This document shows, piece after piece, positions 1 through 10,280 of a stretch of 33,434 nt of DNA. Numbering within the stretch: position 1 is the stretch's first letter; every line of letters begins with the position of its first letter. The DNA is from an uncultured Bacteroidota bacterium (GTDB lineage Bacteria > Bacteroidota > Bacteroidia > Flavobacteriales_F > PHOS-HE28): contig CADECG010000026.1 in the NCBI GenBank assembly GCA_902825795.1, positions 1-33,434 of the forward strand, given 5' to 3'. The notes under the pieces were generated by a model. It ran no database searches and had not been told where the DNA came from. It saw only the letters and a program-made list of their open reading frames with translations. The translations under genes were made by a program, and so were the position numbers.

Positions 1-2
1 CC

Positions 3-344
3 AATCACTTCTACCTGAATGCCGGAAAGCTCTTTCACCTCAACGAGAACTTCGACCTGAAGCCATCGTTCCTGGTGAAGTACGAATTGAGCGCACCGAT
101 CGAAGCGGACATCAACTGCAACGTATTGTACAAGGAACGTTTCTGGCTCGGAGCAGGCTACCGCACCGGCGATGCGATCGTGGGCATGGTGGAGTACCAG
201 ATAACGCCACGGCTGCGCGCCGGCTATGCCTATGACGTCGCGTTGAACAAGCTGCGCGCGTACACAACCGGCTCGCACGAACTCATGCTCGGTTTCGATT
301 TCGGAAAAGAAACGATCAAGATCAAAACACCCCGCTACTTCTGA
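3..344 (+). CDS. PorP/SprF family type IX secretion membrane protein, C-terminal part (5' truncated by window edge)
   Basis: The frame is open from the window edge to the TGA at 342-344, so only the last 113 residues are visible. They form alternating amphipathic strands typical of an outer-membrane beta-barrel, with a run of Y/F/G-rich strands (for example FWLGAGYRTGDAIVGMVEYQ, then LRAGYAYD) and a final strand HELMLGFDFGKE. This matches the C-terminus of the PorP/SprF family, which takes part in type IX secretion and gliding in Bacteroidota. The stop overlaps the ATG of the next gene by one base (TGATG), so the two are translationally coupled. PorP-like genes are commonly paired with an OmpA/PorE-like gene, as here. 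The family call is confident; the role of this paralogue is inferred. Confidence 0.8.
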   Translation, partial: NHFYLNAGKLFHLNENFDLKPSFLVKYELSAPIEADINCNVLYKERFWLGAGYRTGDAIVGMVEYQITPRLRAGYAYDVALNKLRAYTTGSHELMLGFDFGKETIKIKTPRYF

Positions 345-2242
345 TGAAGGCGATCCTCAACTTCACCCTTGTGCCAGTGGCCTCCGCCGCACTCCTTGCA
401 GGCTGCGCCGGCATGCGCCTTCAACAAGCTGATCAGGCCTATGGCCGTATGGCTTACCAAAAGGCCATTACCATGTATGACAAGGTGCCGGTATCGAAGA
501 TGGACCGACCTGCACTCGTACGCGCTGCTGAGGCAGCACGCATGCAAGGCAGTAACACCAAGGCCGCAGAGCGCTTCGCCAGTGCCGACAGTATGACACG
601 CCTCACTGATTCTGAAGCCCTGCACTACGGCCAAGTCCTTATGGAACTGGGGCAACGGAACAAAGCGGCTGACCAATTCATGCGCGTGCTCAGCGAGAAC
701 CCGGAAGACCGGACCGCCCAGGATCTTTATGCATCGTGCTTGGCCTACAGGTCGTTCTATAAAGACACCACGCGCTTCGTGGTGAATGAACTGGTACTTC
801 CTGGTATACGCAATGCTTTCAGCGCAACCCCATACCGAGATGGCCTTGTTGTAGTGGGCGAACAGGACGCGCCACTTGCGAATGCGAACCCCTGGAACGG
901 GCTCAGCTACCTTGATCTGTACTACAGCGAGAAGAAAACGATGGTGACCTGGCTGAATGCCCAAGCACTACCTGGCCAAGTGAACGGAAAATGGCATGAA
1001 GGTCCGCTTGCTTTCAGTGAGAACGGTCGAACGATGTACTTCACACGGAGTCACTACACGGGTCACAAACTCGGAAAGGACGACGGGGATGTGAGTCATC
1101 TAATGATGTTCCGGGCCTCACTAAGCGACGCAGGCGAATGGGGCGACATTCGAGCGTTCGCCTTCAACGGTGACGACTTCTCCACCGGACATCCGGCTCT
1201 GAGCAGCGATGAACGAACGCTCTATTTCGCAAGTGACAGGCCCGGAGGCCATGGTGGCACTGACATTTGGAAAAGCGTGGACAATGGAACGGGCTGGGGC
1301 GAACCGACCAATCTCGGCCCGACGGTGAATACCGCGGGCAACGAGCTGTTCCCCACCGTGAACGGGCACACCCTGTACTTCGCCAGCACGGCGCACGAGA
1401 ACATGGGAGGGCTGGACATCTTCAGCACCCATGAAAGCGATGGTCGGTGGTCTGAGCCGGAGAATCTCGGCTATCCGCTCAACACGGCCCACGATGATTT
1501 CGGTTTTGTAATGAACGCGACCAACAACAACGGATACTTGAGCAGTGATCGAACAGGTAACGACCGGATACACGCGTTCATCTATCAGGAGCGGATCTTC
1601 ATACTCGATGGAATGGTAAGCGATAGCATCGGGTTCCTGAGCAATGTGGAAGCAACAGTATTGAACGTAGAGACAATGGAGGAGCAAACTGTTCTGACCG
1701 GACGTGACGGCAGGTTTTCGTGCAAGCTGGCTCCCGAGAGCCTCTACGACATCACCACTCAGCATCCCGGGTATCTCGCAGCAAGAAAGCGTATCAGCAC
1801 GAAGGGCATCGCGGGAAGCGACACGCTCTTCGCGGCTCTTGTCCTTAGAACGATCGAATTGAACAAACCGATCGCTATCAAGAACATCTACTTCGATTAT
1901 GATCGCTGGGAAATACGCCCGGACGCGGCCGCGGAACTCGATAAGTTGGTGGATATCATAAAGGATAACCCTGACCTGAGTTTCGAGTTGGGTTCGCATA
2001 CCGACTCTCGCGGGGGCGATCTTTACAACCTCGTTCTTTCTGACGGTCGCGCGAACAGTACAGTTGATTACTTGATCCGGCATGGCGCCGATCCGGGCCG
2101 CATTACAGCAAGAGGCTATGGCGAGGAGCGCTTGGTAAACGGCTGCACGAACGGCGTTGCCTGCAGCGAAGAGGCACATCAGGCCAACCGCCGCACCGAG
2201 TTCACCATAACGTTCGCGAAAGAGCTGGCCGGTACGCGTTGA
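344..2242 (+). CDS. PorE-like lipoprotein: TPR, PD40 beta-propeller, carboxypeptidase-regulatory-like and OmpA domains
   Basis: This is a 632-residue predicted lipoprotein. It has a hydrophobic N-terminus and a lipobox L18-A19-G20 before Cys21. Order of domains: TPR-like helices (about 25-135); a WD40/PD40 beta-propeller (about 190-410) with repeated LYFASDRPGG and LYFASTAHENMGG blades; a beta-sandwich resembling the carboxypeptidase regulatory domain (about 418-490); and an OmpA-C peptidoglycan-binding domain (about 513-628) with IYFDYDRWEIRPDA, SHTDSRG and a closing NRRTEFTI. This is the architecture described for PorE of Porphyromonas gingivalis, which links the T9SS to peptidoglycan. The gene overlaps the upstream PorP/SprF gene by one base, supporting a PorP-PorE-like pair. 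It converges with the next gene 7 nt away. Whether it belongs to the core T9SS or is an accessory paralogue cannot be told from the sequence. Confidence 0.85.
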   Translation: MKAILNFTLVPVASAALLAGCAGMRLQQADQAYGRMAYQKAITMYDKVPVSKMDRPALVRAAEAARMQGSNTKAAERFASADSMTRLTDSEALHYGQVLMELGQRNKAADQFMRVLSENPEDRTAQDLYASCLAYRSFYKDTTRFVVNELVLPGIRNAFSATPYRDGLVVVGEQDAPLANANPWNGLSYLDLYYSEKKTMVTWLNAQALPGQVNGKWHEGPLAFSENGRTMYFTRSHYTGHKLGKDDGDVSHLMMFRASLSDAGEWGDIRAFAFNGDDFSTGHPALSSDERTLYFASDRPGGHGGTDIWKSVDNGTGWGEPTNLGPTVNTAGNELFPTVNGHTLYFASTAHENMGGLDIFSTHESDGRWSEPENLGYPLNTAHDDFGFVMNATNNNGYLSSDRTGNDRIHAFIYQERIFILDGMVSDSIGFLSNVEATVLNVETMEEQTVLTGRDGRFSCKLAPESLYDITTQHPGYLAARKRISTKGIAGSDTLFAALVLRTIELNKPIAIKNIYFDYDRWEIRPDAAAELDKLVDIIKDNPDLSFELGSHTDSRGGDLYNLVLSDGRANSTVDYLIRHGADPGRITARGYGEERLVNGCTNGVACSEEAHQANRRTEFTITFAKELAGTR

Positions 2243-2249
2243 GGGAAGG

Positions 2250-3776
2250 TCAGAGGCGGGCCTTCATCAGTTCACCGTAGGAAACCCCCTCCATCTTGGC
2301 CTGTGTCCAGCTGAGAAAGTCAAAGTACTTCAACACCAAGCTTTGGTTCGGGTCCTTGAACAAACGGACCAGTTCATCGTGCAATGACTTGAAGAGGTCG
2401 CGTTTCAATTGCGGTTGTTGCGCCCGGGCCAATTTCTTGATGTGATCGATCAGGGCGTTCTCCACCTCCAATGCGCGGTGCCGCTTGCTGAGGAATCGCT
2501 GGGTGCTCCGCACGATATACTCCAGAAGGTCGAAGTTGCCCAGCTCGTAGTGCACCACCAAATTGAACAGACGGGCATATGCGAAGATGTCCTGACGCAG
2601 CGTCGGCTCCGGGTCATTGAGCACTTTGTTCAACCAGAAGAGCGATTTGTTCACCTCGCCGGCGCCGAAATGCACAACGGCCAGATTATACCAGAATTCG
2701 ATCTCATATTCCTTGTTCAGCCGGGGGCCCAGGTCCTCAATGCCTTGCAGGATAGCCGGCACCAGTTCAACCGCCTTCTTATGCTCGCCCATCCGCTCCA
2801 GCAAGCGCAGCTCACTCACGTAACTGGCCGTGAATGTCTGCACCCGAATGTCGATCCCGTCGAAGCCTTCGGTATCCTTCAACGAGCGCATGAGCTTGAT
2901 GTTCTCGCGTGCCGACTTGTGATCCCCGAGCTCGATCTGACCAAGTATGATGTACTGAAGCGTTCGGATATACCGCTTCGTAAGGTCGATCCTTAGATGA
3001 GGATGACCATCCAGAATGGCTTTCACTTTCGTGAATTTCTCCAAGCTGGTCTTCCAGTCGCGTTTCGCCCAATGGCAAAAGCCTTGAGTGTAGTAGCAGA
3101 TGGTAGCCGCGCGTTGGCTCAAGGCGGTGTTCTTGCCCTTGATCAACTGATGCTCACTGATCTCTTCCACCATAGCGTGCTCCTCATCGCTACGCACGTA
3201 ACCACCACTGCGGAACACATAGTTGATCTTACTGTACAGGATGTGATAGGCGGCCAGGTTCCGAAGTTTCTCGATCACGTCCCGCTCCTCTTCGATCAGC
3301 GCATCAAGGTCCTTGGTGAATTCCCCGCTCTCGTACGCTTCCTCCAACAACATCTTCTCCCAGTTCAACAATTCGAACCAGTAGTAGAAGCGTTCGTTGT
3401 CCTTGGCCAACCGTTTCGCTCGGTGCAACACTTTGTTGCATTCGTCATACAACGCTTTCTGATATAGGATCTCGATGTTCTTGATCTCCTGCTTCAGAAT
3501 GCTGCTTACGTTGTTCTCTGAATAATACGCGCGCAGCGCCTTCAGGATCAGTTTGTACAAATGGTTCTTCTCACTGGGGAAGTGTTTGATGAAGGCTTCC
3601 TTTGCGAACAGTTTCTTGATCTGATCCTCATCATACACATCCTGCTTGTCCACTGCCTCGAAGATCCGGAGGTAGTTCTTCGGGCCACTTTGGAGTGCGC
3701 TGTGGAGCTTGAAAAAGCGCTTCTCCGACTTGTTCAACGACTTGATAAGATCGTGCAGTTCGGTGCTCGGTTTCAT
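2250..3776 (-). CDS. Uncharacterised all-helical (TPR-like) cytoplasmic protein
   Basis: I do not recognise this 508-residue protein by function. It has no signal peptide or membrane segment. The sequence is almost entirely predicted amphipathic helix, rich in Leu, Lys and Glu, with helix pairs spaced as in TPR or similar alpha-solenoids (for example FWYNLAVVHFGAGEVNKSLF and the following segment). The N-terminus (MKPSTELHDLIKSLNKSEKR) begins a highly charged helical region. No catalytic motif is visible. The product is probably a scaffold or protein-interaction protein. The gene is convergent with the PorE-like gene (7-nt gap) and divergent from the M1 peptidase gene. A -7 box TACATTTG lies about 50 nt upstream of its ATG. 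The long open frame and good codon bias make the gene itself secure. Confidence 0.7.
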   Translation of the reverse strand: MKPSTELHDLIKSLNKSEKRFFKLHSALQSGPKNYLRIFEAVDKQDVYDEDQIKKLFAKEAFIKHFPSEKNHLYKLILKALRAYYSENNVSSILKQEIKNIEILYQKALYDECNKVLHRAKRLAKDNERFYYWFELLNWEKMLLEEAYESGEFTKDLDALIEEERDVIEKLRNLAAYHILYSKINYVFRSGGYVRSDEEHAMVEEISEHQLIKGKNTALSQRAATICYYTQGFCHWAKRDWKTSLEKFTKVKAILDGHPHLRIDLTKRYIRTLQYIILGQIELGDHKSARENIKLMRSLKDTEGFDGIDIRVQTFTASYVSELRLLERMGEHKKAVELVPAILQGIEDLGPRLNKEYEIEFWYNLAVVHFGAGEVNKSLFWLNKVLNDPEPTLRQDIFAYARLFNLVVHYELGNFDLLEYIVRSTQRFLSKRHRALEVENALIDHIKKLARAQQPQLKRDLFKSLHDELVRLFKDPNQSLVLKYFDFLSWTQAKMEGVSYGELMKARL

Positions 3777-3825
3777 AAGCGAAAATGTGTGCTGGCCTAC
3801 GGTCTAAGGAACCCAAGGGCATGAT

Positions 3826-3833
3826 CAAATGTA
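3826..3833 (-). promoter_or_regulatory. Bacteroidota-type -7 promoter element for the helical-protein gene
   Basis: Read on the minus strand this is TACATTTG, a full match to the Bacteroidota -7 consensus TAnnTTTG, 50 nt upstream of the ATG at 3776. I see no clear TTG -33 element at the usual distance. The box is identical to the one upstream of rpsL. Confidence 0.4.
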
Positions 3834-3910
3834 GGGATCCCAAGTGGTGAACGGAGCGGAAGTCGACTTTCGTGTGGCGCTACCTTGCCGCGGACTTTCG
3901 TGACCGAACC

Positions 3911-6346
3911 ATGACGATGACGCGCCTCATTCTCCTGCCGACCATTCTTCTACTTTCAACCGTGGGACTGGATGCCCAGACCTGTCAGCTGAGCCGGAAC
4001 GCCACGACGCATGTTCACCCCGCGCACTTGAAAGCTAGTGCGACGCGCAGCGACAGTATCGACATTTTGCATACCACCATTGCGCTCGACCTGACGCAGG
4101 TCGACCAGAACGTCATTGCTGCCAGCGCCACGCTGCGGTTCGCACCCAAGGTGAGCGGAATAGACCACCTGCCGCTTGACCTGCTGGCACTTACGGTGGA
4201 CTCCGTCTCGTTCAACAATGCTCCGCTCTTCTTCAGCCAAACAGGGGAACTGTTGGACATTACGTTGGACGCACCGCACAACCCAACAGACACCTTGGAG
4301 TTGACTATTCACTATCAAGGGGACCCAACCGTTGATGGTAGTGGTTGGGGTGGGTTCTACACGAACGGAAATATCATATACAACTTGGGCGTTGCCTTCG
4401 AGTCCCAACCTCACTCATACGGCCGTGCATGGTTCCCTTGCTTCGACAACTTTGTTGAGCGCAGCACCTTCGAGTTCATGGTGCGCACGGATCTGAACAG
4501 GCACGCATGGTGCAACGGCGAGATGCTCTCAGAGACCGACTTGGGCGGTGGGCAGTGGGAAAGTCATTGGCGCATGGCAGGCAGTGTGCCGAGCTATCTG
4601 GCTTCAGTGGCGGCCAGCACGTATGTGGTTGCTGAGGATGCGTTCGCAAGTGTCGGCGGTAGCGCAATACCAGTGGATCTGGTGGCGGCAGCAGGCGACA
4701 CCACGGACATGCGCAATTCGTTCGTCCATCTGCAGGACGCCTTTGACGAATTCGAAGAACGTTTTGGACCATACCGTTGGGAACGTGTCGGCTACTGCCT
4801 TACACCACAGGGGGCTATGGAGCATCCCTGCAACATATCCTATCCGACTTCCATTGCGGACGGCGGACTTCTCTATGAGGCCACCATGGCGCATGAACTA
4901 GCACACATGTGGTTCGGGGACCTGATCACGTGTGCCACGGCCGAGGAGATGTACATCAATGAAGGCTTCGCGGAATACCTCAGTTTTCTCTTTCTGGAGA
5001 AGGTGTACGGCGCTGATCGCTACATGGATGAGGTGCGCTCCAACCACCACGATATGCTGCATACGGCCCATGTTACCGACGAAGGCTGGTACGCCTTGGC
5101 CGACATGCCGCAAGACTTCACCTACGGAGCCCACACCTATAACAAGGGTGCTGATGTGCTCCATACGCTGCGCAGCTACATGGGCGAAACTCTATTCAAT
5201 AGCGGCCTGACGAGTGTGATGAATGCCTACGCGTACAACCACATTTCAACCGACCAATTGCGCGACCACCTCACTTCCGTTACAGGCGTGGACTTGACGG
5301 ACTATTTCGATGACTGGATCAAACAACCCGGCTGGGCGGCGTTCGAAGTGGATGGCTTCACAAGCTTGCCCAGTGGTGGTGGTTTCATCACCACTGTGCA
5401 GGTGCAACAGAAATTGCGCAACGCGGATCACTATTACCACAACGTGCCGACGACGGTGACCTGCGTGAGCAATACCGGAGCGCTGTTCAGTTCGCAACAT
5501 CCATTGGGTGGTGCCAACAGTACGCTGATGATCAACACGCCATTCGCGCCGGCTTTCATCTGGCTCAACTACGACGATCGTATCAGCATGGCCGTTACTG
5601 CGCAGAACGATACGATCACCACCACCGGTGTCCACCAATACAATTTGGCCAACTTCCGCCTTACCGCCACCAACGTTCCGGCCCCGGCCACACTGCGTAT
5701 TGAGGAGTACTGGGTGGCGGCTGATGATGGCGTGGATGAAGCATTCGCCTACGTGGTTTCACCGGACCGGTATTGGCGGGTTACCGGCATCGTTCCAGCG
5801 GGCTGCGAGTTCGATGCCCGGATCGTTTTCGATGGTCGCCCAACAGTGGTCGGCTCCTACGACGTTGGGCTGGTGCAGGACGCAGGTGGCATAGCTTTCC
5901 ACGAGGACAGCTTGGTGGTGCTCTACCGGATCGGACCCGGGGCGGTGTGGACGTTGGTGCCGAACGCGACATTGAACACGCAAGGCAGCGCAACAGATGG
6001 ATCCGGCCGGATCGACTTTACTGGCTTCCAGTTGGGTGAATACACATTGGCTTGGCGCAGAAGCCCCGTCGCGGTCAACAGCGTGGATGCCTCGACAGGT
6101 CAAACGTGGCGCATCAGCCCCAACCCCGCTGACGGGCACATTGTCGTGGAGCAAGTGGGAGCCTTGTTGCCGACCGACAGCGTGCTCCAACTCTGCGATA
6201 TGAGCGGCAAGTTGATCGTCCAGCGATCCGCTAATGCAACACGGATCACATTCGATGTATCGCACTTGCCGACCCAAACAGTTAACGTGCTTCTAGTGAG
6301 CACGACGAACGGCACCAAGCACATCGGTTCCGTTGTGATCGAGTGA
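3911..6346 (+). CDS. Secreted M1-family (aminopeptidase N-like) zinc metallopeptidase with T9SS type A sorting domain
   Basis: The protein is 811 residues from the ATG at 3911. I chose this start because it puts a clean signal peptide (MTMTRLILLPTILLL...GLDAQ) at the N-terminus; a start at 3872 would place 13 polar residues ahead of it. An N-terminal beta-domain is followed by the M1 catalytic domain. The zinc site is H328-E329-L-A-H332 with E351 exactly 18 residues later. A substrate-binding exopeptidase motif reads G301-A-M-E-H305 where the family usually has GAMEN. The probable catalytic tyrosine is Y410 in TYNKGADVL. The last ~78 residues, from WRISPNPADG, form a T9SS type A sorting domain, so the enzyme should cross the outer membrane and be released or anchored at the surface. 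It ends 3 nt from a convergent gene. Confidence 0.9.
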   Translation: MTMTRLILLPTILLLSTVGLDAQTCQLSRNATTHVHPAHLKASATRSDSIDILHTTIALDLTQVDQNVIAASATLRFAPKVSGIDHLPLDLLALTVDSVSFNNAPLFFSQTGELLDITLDAPHNPTDTLELTIHYQGDPTVDGSGWGGFYTNGNIIYNLGVAFESQPHSYGRAWFPCFDNFVERSTFEFMVRTDLNRHAWCNGEMLSETDLGGGQWESHWRMAGSVPSYLASVAASTYVVAEDAFASVGGSAIPVDLVAAAGDTTDMRNSFVHLQDAFDEFEERFGPYRWERVGYCLTPQGAMEHPCNISYPTSIADGGLLYEATMAHELAHMWFGDLITCATAEEMYINEGFAEYLSFLFLEKVYGADRYMDEVRSNHHDMLHTAHVTDEGWYALADMPQDFTYGAHTYNKGADVLHTLRSYMGETLFNSGLTSVMNAYAYNHISTDQLRDHLTSVTGVDLTDYFDDWIKQPGWAAFEVDGFTSLPSGGGFITTVQVQQKLRNADHYYHNVPTTVTCVSNTGALFSSQHPLGGANSTLMINTPFAPAFIWLNYDDRISMAVTAQNDTITTTGVHQYNLANFRLTATNVPAPATLRIEEYWVAADDGVDEAFAYVVSPDRYWRVTGIVPAGCEFDARIVFDGRPTVVGSYDVGLVQDAGGIAFHEDSLVVLYRIGPGAVWTLVPNATLNTQGSATDGSGRIDFTGFQLGEYTLAWRRSPVAVNSVDASTGQTWRISPNPADGHIVVEQVGALLPTDSVLQLCDMSGKLIVQRSANATRITFDVSHLPTQTVNVLLVSTTNGTKHIGSVVIE

Positions 6347-6349
6347 TCG

Positions 6350-7168
6350 TCAGCGCTTGATCGTGTACCGTGTGGAAAAGCATACGGCAACACGTTGGTT
6401 CATCACACGTACATCGCTGCCGTGGATCATTTGTAGCCCCATGCCATATGCCGCCTCCAAGGCGACGTCCACCCGTTTCAAGATGCGCACCCCTGCTCGC
6501 CCTGTGAGGCTTGCACGGAAATAAGTGCAACGCTTGCCGGGGTAGTACTCCTCATTGCTGGTGACCACACGTGTGCCGCTAACGTCGCGAAGGCGCGTTG
6601 CTTCATAGACATAGAACTGGCTGCTGGTCGTGGTGCCAAGGCCCAAGGCCAGGCCACCGCCGAAGTAGAACGGCCGACGCTCGTTGCTGCGCCATCGACG
6701 CTCCACCGTTAAGCCGGCTTCATTCTGGGCGTAGAAGTATCCTGTGCTCATCGTGTAGACGGAATCACCCGCGATGGAATCGGTTTCCGCGACCATGCCG
6801 GAGGTGCGGCCGGGAAATCGGTCCAGCGAAAATCGCCATTGGTGACCGCCAAGTGTGCCGTTGTCTATGCGGCTCCAACTGACATCCTGCTGGGTGTGGA
6901 GCGAGAGCGATGCAGAAAGAAAATAGATGCGTTCATAGTCCTTGGACACGTCCACAAGGGATCCATTGCGCGGGAACAACTGCATGGTGGCCAAGTCGTG
7001 TGCATCGTACCACCCGACCTCCACACCGATGGCATGGCCAAAATTCCGGACCTTCCATTCCCGGTCCTTCTGCCAGTATTGGGTACTGTCGGTGGGCGTC
7101 TGCTGTGCTTTGGTCAAAGCACAGCAGGTGAACGCGCAAAACACGAAGGCGCTTGCGCGTAGGTCCAT
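6350..7168 (-). CDS. Putative outer-membrane beta-barrel protein, unknown function
   Basis: I chose the start at 7168 because MDLRASAFVFCAFTCCALTK-AQ reads as a signal peptide ending in Ala-Gln; an in-frame ATG at 7207 would add 13 polar residues. The 272-residue product then alternates polar and aromatic/hydrophobic residues in short strands (ALGLGTTTSSQFYVYE, FRASLTGRAGVRIL, ALEAAYGMGLQ), as in Bacteroidota outer-membrane barrels. It ends in an amphipathic strand with an aromatic (VAVCFSTRYTIKR). No family-specific motif is recognised, and an outer-membrane location is inferred from composition. It lies 54 nt downstream of eno on the same strand and may be cotranscribed. Its end is 3 nt from the convergent M1 peptidase gene. 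Confidence 0.6.
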   Translation of the reverse strand: MDLRASAFVFCAFTCCALTKAQQTPTDSTQYWQKDREWKVRNFGHAIGVEVGWYDAHDLATMQLFPRNGSLVDVSKDYERIYFLSASLSLHTQQDVSWSRIDNGTLGGHQWRFSLDRFPGRTSGMVAETDSIAGDSVYTMSTGYFYAQNEAGLTVERRWRSNERRPFYFGGGLALGLGTTTSSQFYVYEATRLRDVSGTRVVTSNEEYYPGKRCTYFRASLTGRAGVRILKRVDVALEAAYGMGLQMIHGSDVRVMNQRVAVCFSTRYTIKR

Positions 7169-7222
7169 GGCCCGAAGATCGGTGAAGGGCGCCAACCGCA
7201 CGCGCACCGCTCCGGCTATCGA

Positions 7223-8521
<1,299 letters not shown>

Positions 8522-9652
8522 CTATACGTTCTGCAGGCTGCCCTTCTGAATGCTGGCGTGCTGCTTCATGTTTTTAACGAAATCATCGAAGAGGTAGCGG
8601 GCGTCGAACGGCCCGGGACCCGCTTCCGGGTGGTATTGCACGCTGAATACGGGGCGACCCTTCAAACGGATCCCTGCAACGCTTTCATCGTTCAGGTGGA
8701 CATGCGTGATGCTTACAGCATCGTTTTTCTCCGCTTCCTTCCGGTCCACTACGAAGCCATGGTTCTGGCTTGTTACCTCATCGCGTCCGGTTTCCAAATT
8801 CTTGATCGGGTGATTGATGCCACGATGGCCATGGTGCATCTTCTGTGTGCCAATGCCCTGACTTTCCGCTAGCAACTGATGTCCAAGGCATATGCCGAAC
8901 ACGGGCAGACCGGTTTCCACGATGGCATTGACCAGCGCCACGCTTTCGGGCATCGCACCGGGATCCCCGGGGCCGTTGCTCAGCAGGAAACCACTCGGCT
9001 TCCACGCCAGCATGTCCTTCACCGGTGTGTTCATAGGGAAGACACGCACCGCGCAACCGCGCTCGACCAAGCAGCGCTCGATGTTCGCCTTTACCCCGAA
9101 GTCCAGGAGCGCAACCCGCTGCACACCATCTCCGACGGTATAAGCGGTCTTCGTGCTAACCGTGCTGCTCAGTTCCAGACCCTCCATACCGGGTGCAGCG
9201 GACAAGAGTTTCTTCAACGCAGGAAGGTCCATTACAGCACTGCTGATGATTGCGTTCTGGGCACCCCTGTCGCGGATATGCCGCACCAATTTGCGTGTGT
9301 CGATGTCGCTGATCCCAACAACGCTTTGCCGGTCCAAGAGATCCTGCAAGCTGCCAGCACCGCTAGGGCGGCTCCATATTTCGCTGAATTTCTTCACTAC
9401 GAGCCCGGCGATCTTCACCGAACCGCTCTCGCCTTCCTCCGCATGCACACCGTAATTACCGATGTGCGGAGAGGCCATCACCATGATCTGGCCCGTGTAG
9501 CTGGGGTCGGTGAAGATCTCCTGGTACCCGGTCATGCCGGTGTTGAAGCAGATCTCGCCAATGGTTGTTCCGATGGAACCGATCGCCCGTCCTTTGAACA
9601 CGGTACCGTCAGCGAGCAACAGGACGGCTTCTGGGCGTTGACTGATGAGCAT
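8522..9652 (-). CDS. carA: Carbamoyl-phosphate synthase small (glutaminase) subunit
   Basis: CarA hydrolyses glutamine and passes ammonia to the CarB large subunit, which makes carbamoyl phosphate for arginine and pyrimidine synthesis. The 376-residue protein has the typical N-terminal CPSase small-chain domain (about 8-150; GEICFNTGMTGYQEIFTDPS is diagnostic) and a C-terminal class I glutamine amidotransferase domain. The triad is intact: Cys255 in FGICLGHQ, His341 and Glu343 in QYHPE. carB is not in this window, so the two subunits are not encoded side by side downstream (eno follows instead). The gene follows the ribosomal operon but is separated from it by a strong terminator, so it likely has its own promoter between 9653 and 9700. 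Confidence 0.97.
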   Translation of the reverse strand: MLISQRPEAVLLLADGTVFKGRAIGSIGTTIGEICFNTGMTGYQEIFTDPSYTGQIMVMASPHIGNYGVHAEEGESGSVKIAGLVVKKFSEIWSRPSGAGSLQDLLDRQSVVGISDIDTRKLVRHIRDRGAQNAIISSAVMDLPALKKLLSAAPGMEGLELSSTVSTKTAYTVGDGVQRVALLDFGVKANIERCLVERGCAVRVFPMNTPVKDMLAWKPSGFLLSNGPGDPGAMPESVALVNAIVETGLPVFGICLGHQLLAESQGIGTQKMHHGHRGINHPIKNLETGRDEVTSQNHGFVVDRKEAEKNDAVSITHVHLNDESVAGIRLKGRPVFSVQYHPEAGPGPFDARYLFDDFVKNMKQHASIQKGSLQNV

Positions 9653-9685
9653 TGGTTGATCGACTTGCCTTCGATGAGCGCGGCG

Positions 9686-9693
9686 CGAAAGTA
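9686..9693 (-). promoter_or_regulatory. Possible -7 box for carA-eno
   Basis: On the minus strand this reads TACTTTCG, one mismatch from TAnnTTTG, 33 nt upstream of the carA ATG and just downstream of the rplQ terminator. No convincing -33 element is visible. It is supported mainly by position: a promoter is needed here if the terminator works. Confidence 0.3.
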
Positions 9694-9702
9694 TCGGGTC
9701 GG

Positions 9703-9735
9703 GAAAAAGAAGAGGCGCCGTGCGGCGCCTCGTTC
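9703..9735 (-). terminator. Intrinsic terminator of the ribosomal protein operon
   Basis: A perfect 8-bp GC-rich stem, GAGGCGCC (9712-9719) and GGCGCCTC (9724-9731), has a 4-nt loop. On the minus strand it is followed directly by a T-rich run (TTCTTTTTCCC). It sits about 25 nt after the rplQ stop and before carA. This is a textbook rho-independent terminator for the rpsL-rplQ operon. Confidence 0.85.
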
Positions 9736-9756
9736 TTCACAGATCGTGGATAAGCA

Positions 9757-10248
9757 TCACTCAGCTTTCGCCTCACCCTCCGCTTTTGGGGCTTCAGGGG
9801 CAGCATCATCAGCGGCCTTTTTCGCACTTGGCTTACGGCTACGGCGGGTCTTCTTGGCTTCGGCACCAGCGGCCTCCTTCACGTAGAGATCGTTAAAGTC
9901 CACCAGTTCGATAAGCGCCATCTCGGCAGCATCACCGGTACGGTTGCCCATTTTCAGAATACGGGTGTACCCGCCCGGACGAGCTGCGATCTTCGGAGCC
10001 ACATCGCGGAACAATGCGCTAACGGCATCCTTGTTCTGCAAGTAGCTGAACACCACACGACGGCTATGTGTGTTGTCGGCCTTGCTCTTGGTGAGCAGTG
10101 GCTCAACGTACCGGCGAAGGGCTTTTGCCTTGGCCAGAGTTGTTTCGATGCGCTTGTGCGCGATCAAGCTGATCGCCATGTTGCTCATCAGCGCGTCGCG
10201 GTGGGCCTTTTTGCGGCCAAGCGCGTTGTTCTTGTTTCCGTGTCTCAT
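9757..10248 (-). CDS. rplQ: 50S ribosomal protein L17 with long acidic/basic C-terminal tail
   Basis: L17 lies near the polypeptide exit tunnel of the large subunit. The start at 10248 gives the invariant N-terminus [20 protein letters not shown]; an in-frame ATG at 10287 lies too far upstream and would add 13 unrelated residues. The 163-residue product is longer than the roughly 120-130 residues common in other phyla. The extra part is a low-complexity Ala/Lys/Glu tail (about 126-163), a type of extension also seen in Bacteroidota L17 proteins. It is the last gene of the ribosomal operon, 54 nt after rpoA, with a short repeat element in that gap and a terminator downstream. Confidence 0.97.
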   Translation of the reverse strand: MRHGNKNNALGRKKAHRDALMSNMAISLIAHKRIETTLAKAKALRRYVEPLLTKSKADNTHSRRVVFSYLQNKDAVSALFRDVAPKIAARPGGYTRILKMGNRTGDAAEMALIELVDFNDLYVKEAAGAEAKKTRRSRKPSAKKAADDAAPEAPKAEGEAKAE

Positions 10249-10280
10249 GACTATGTCTTCTTGGGCGTTCCATAGTGGAC

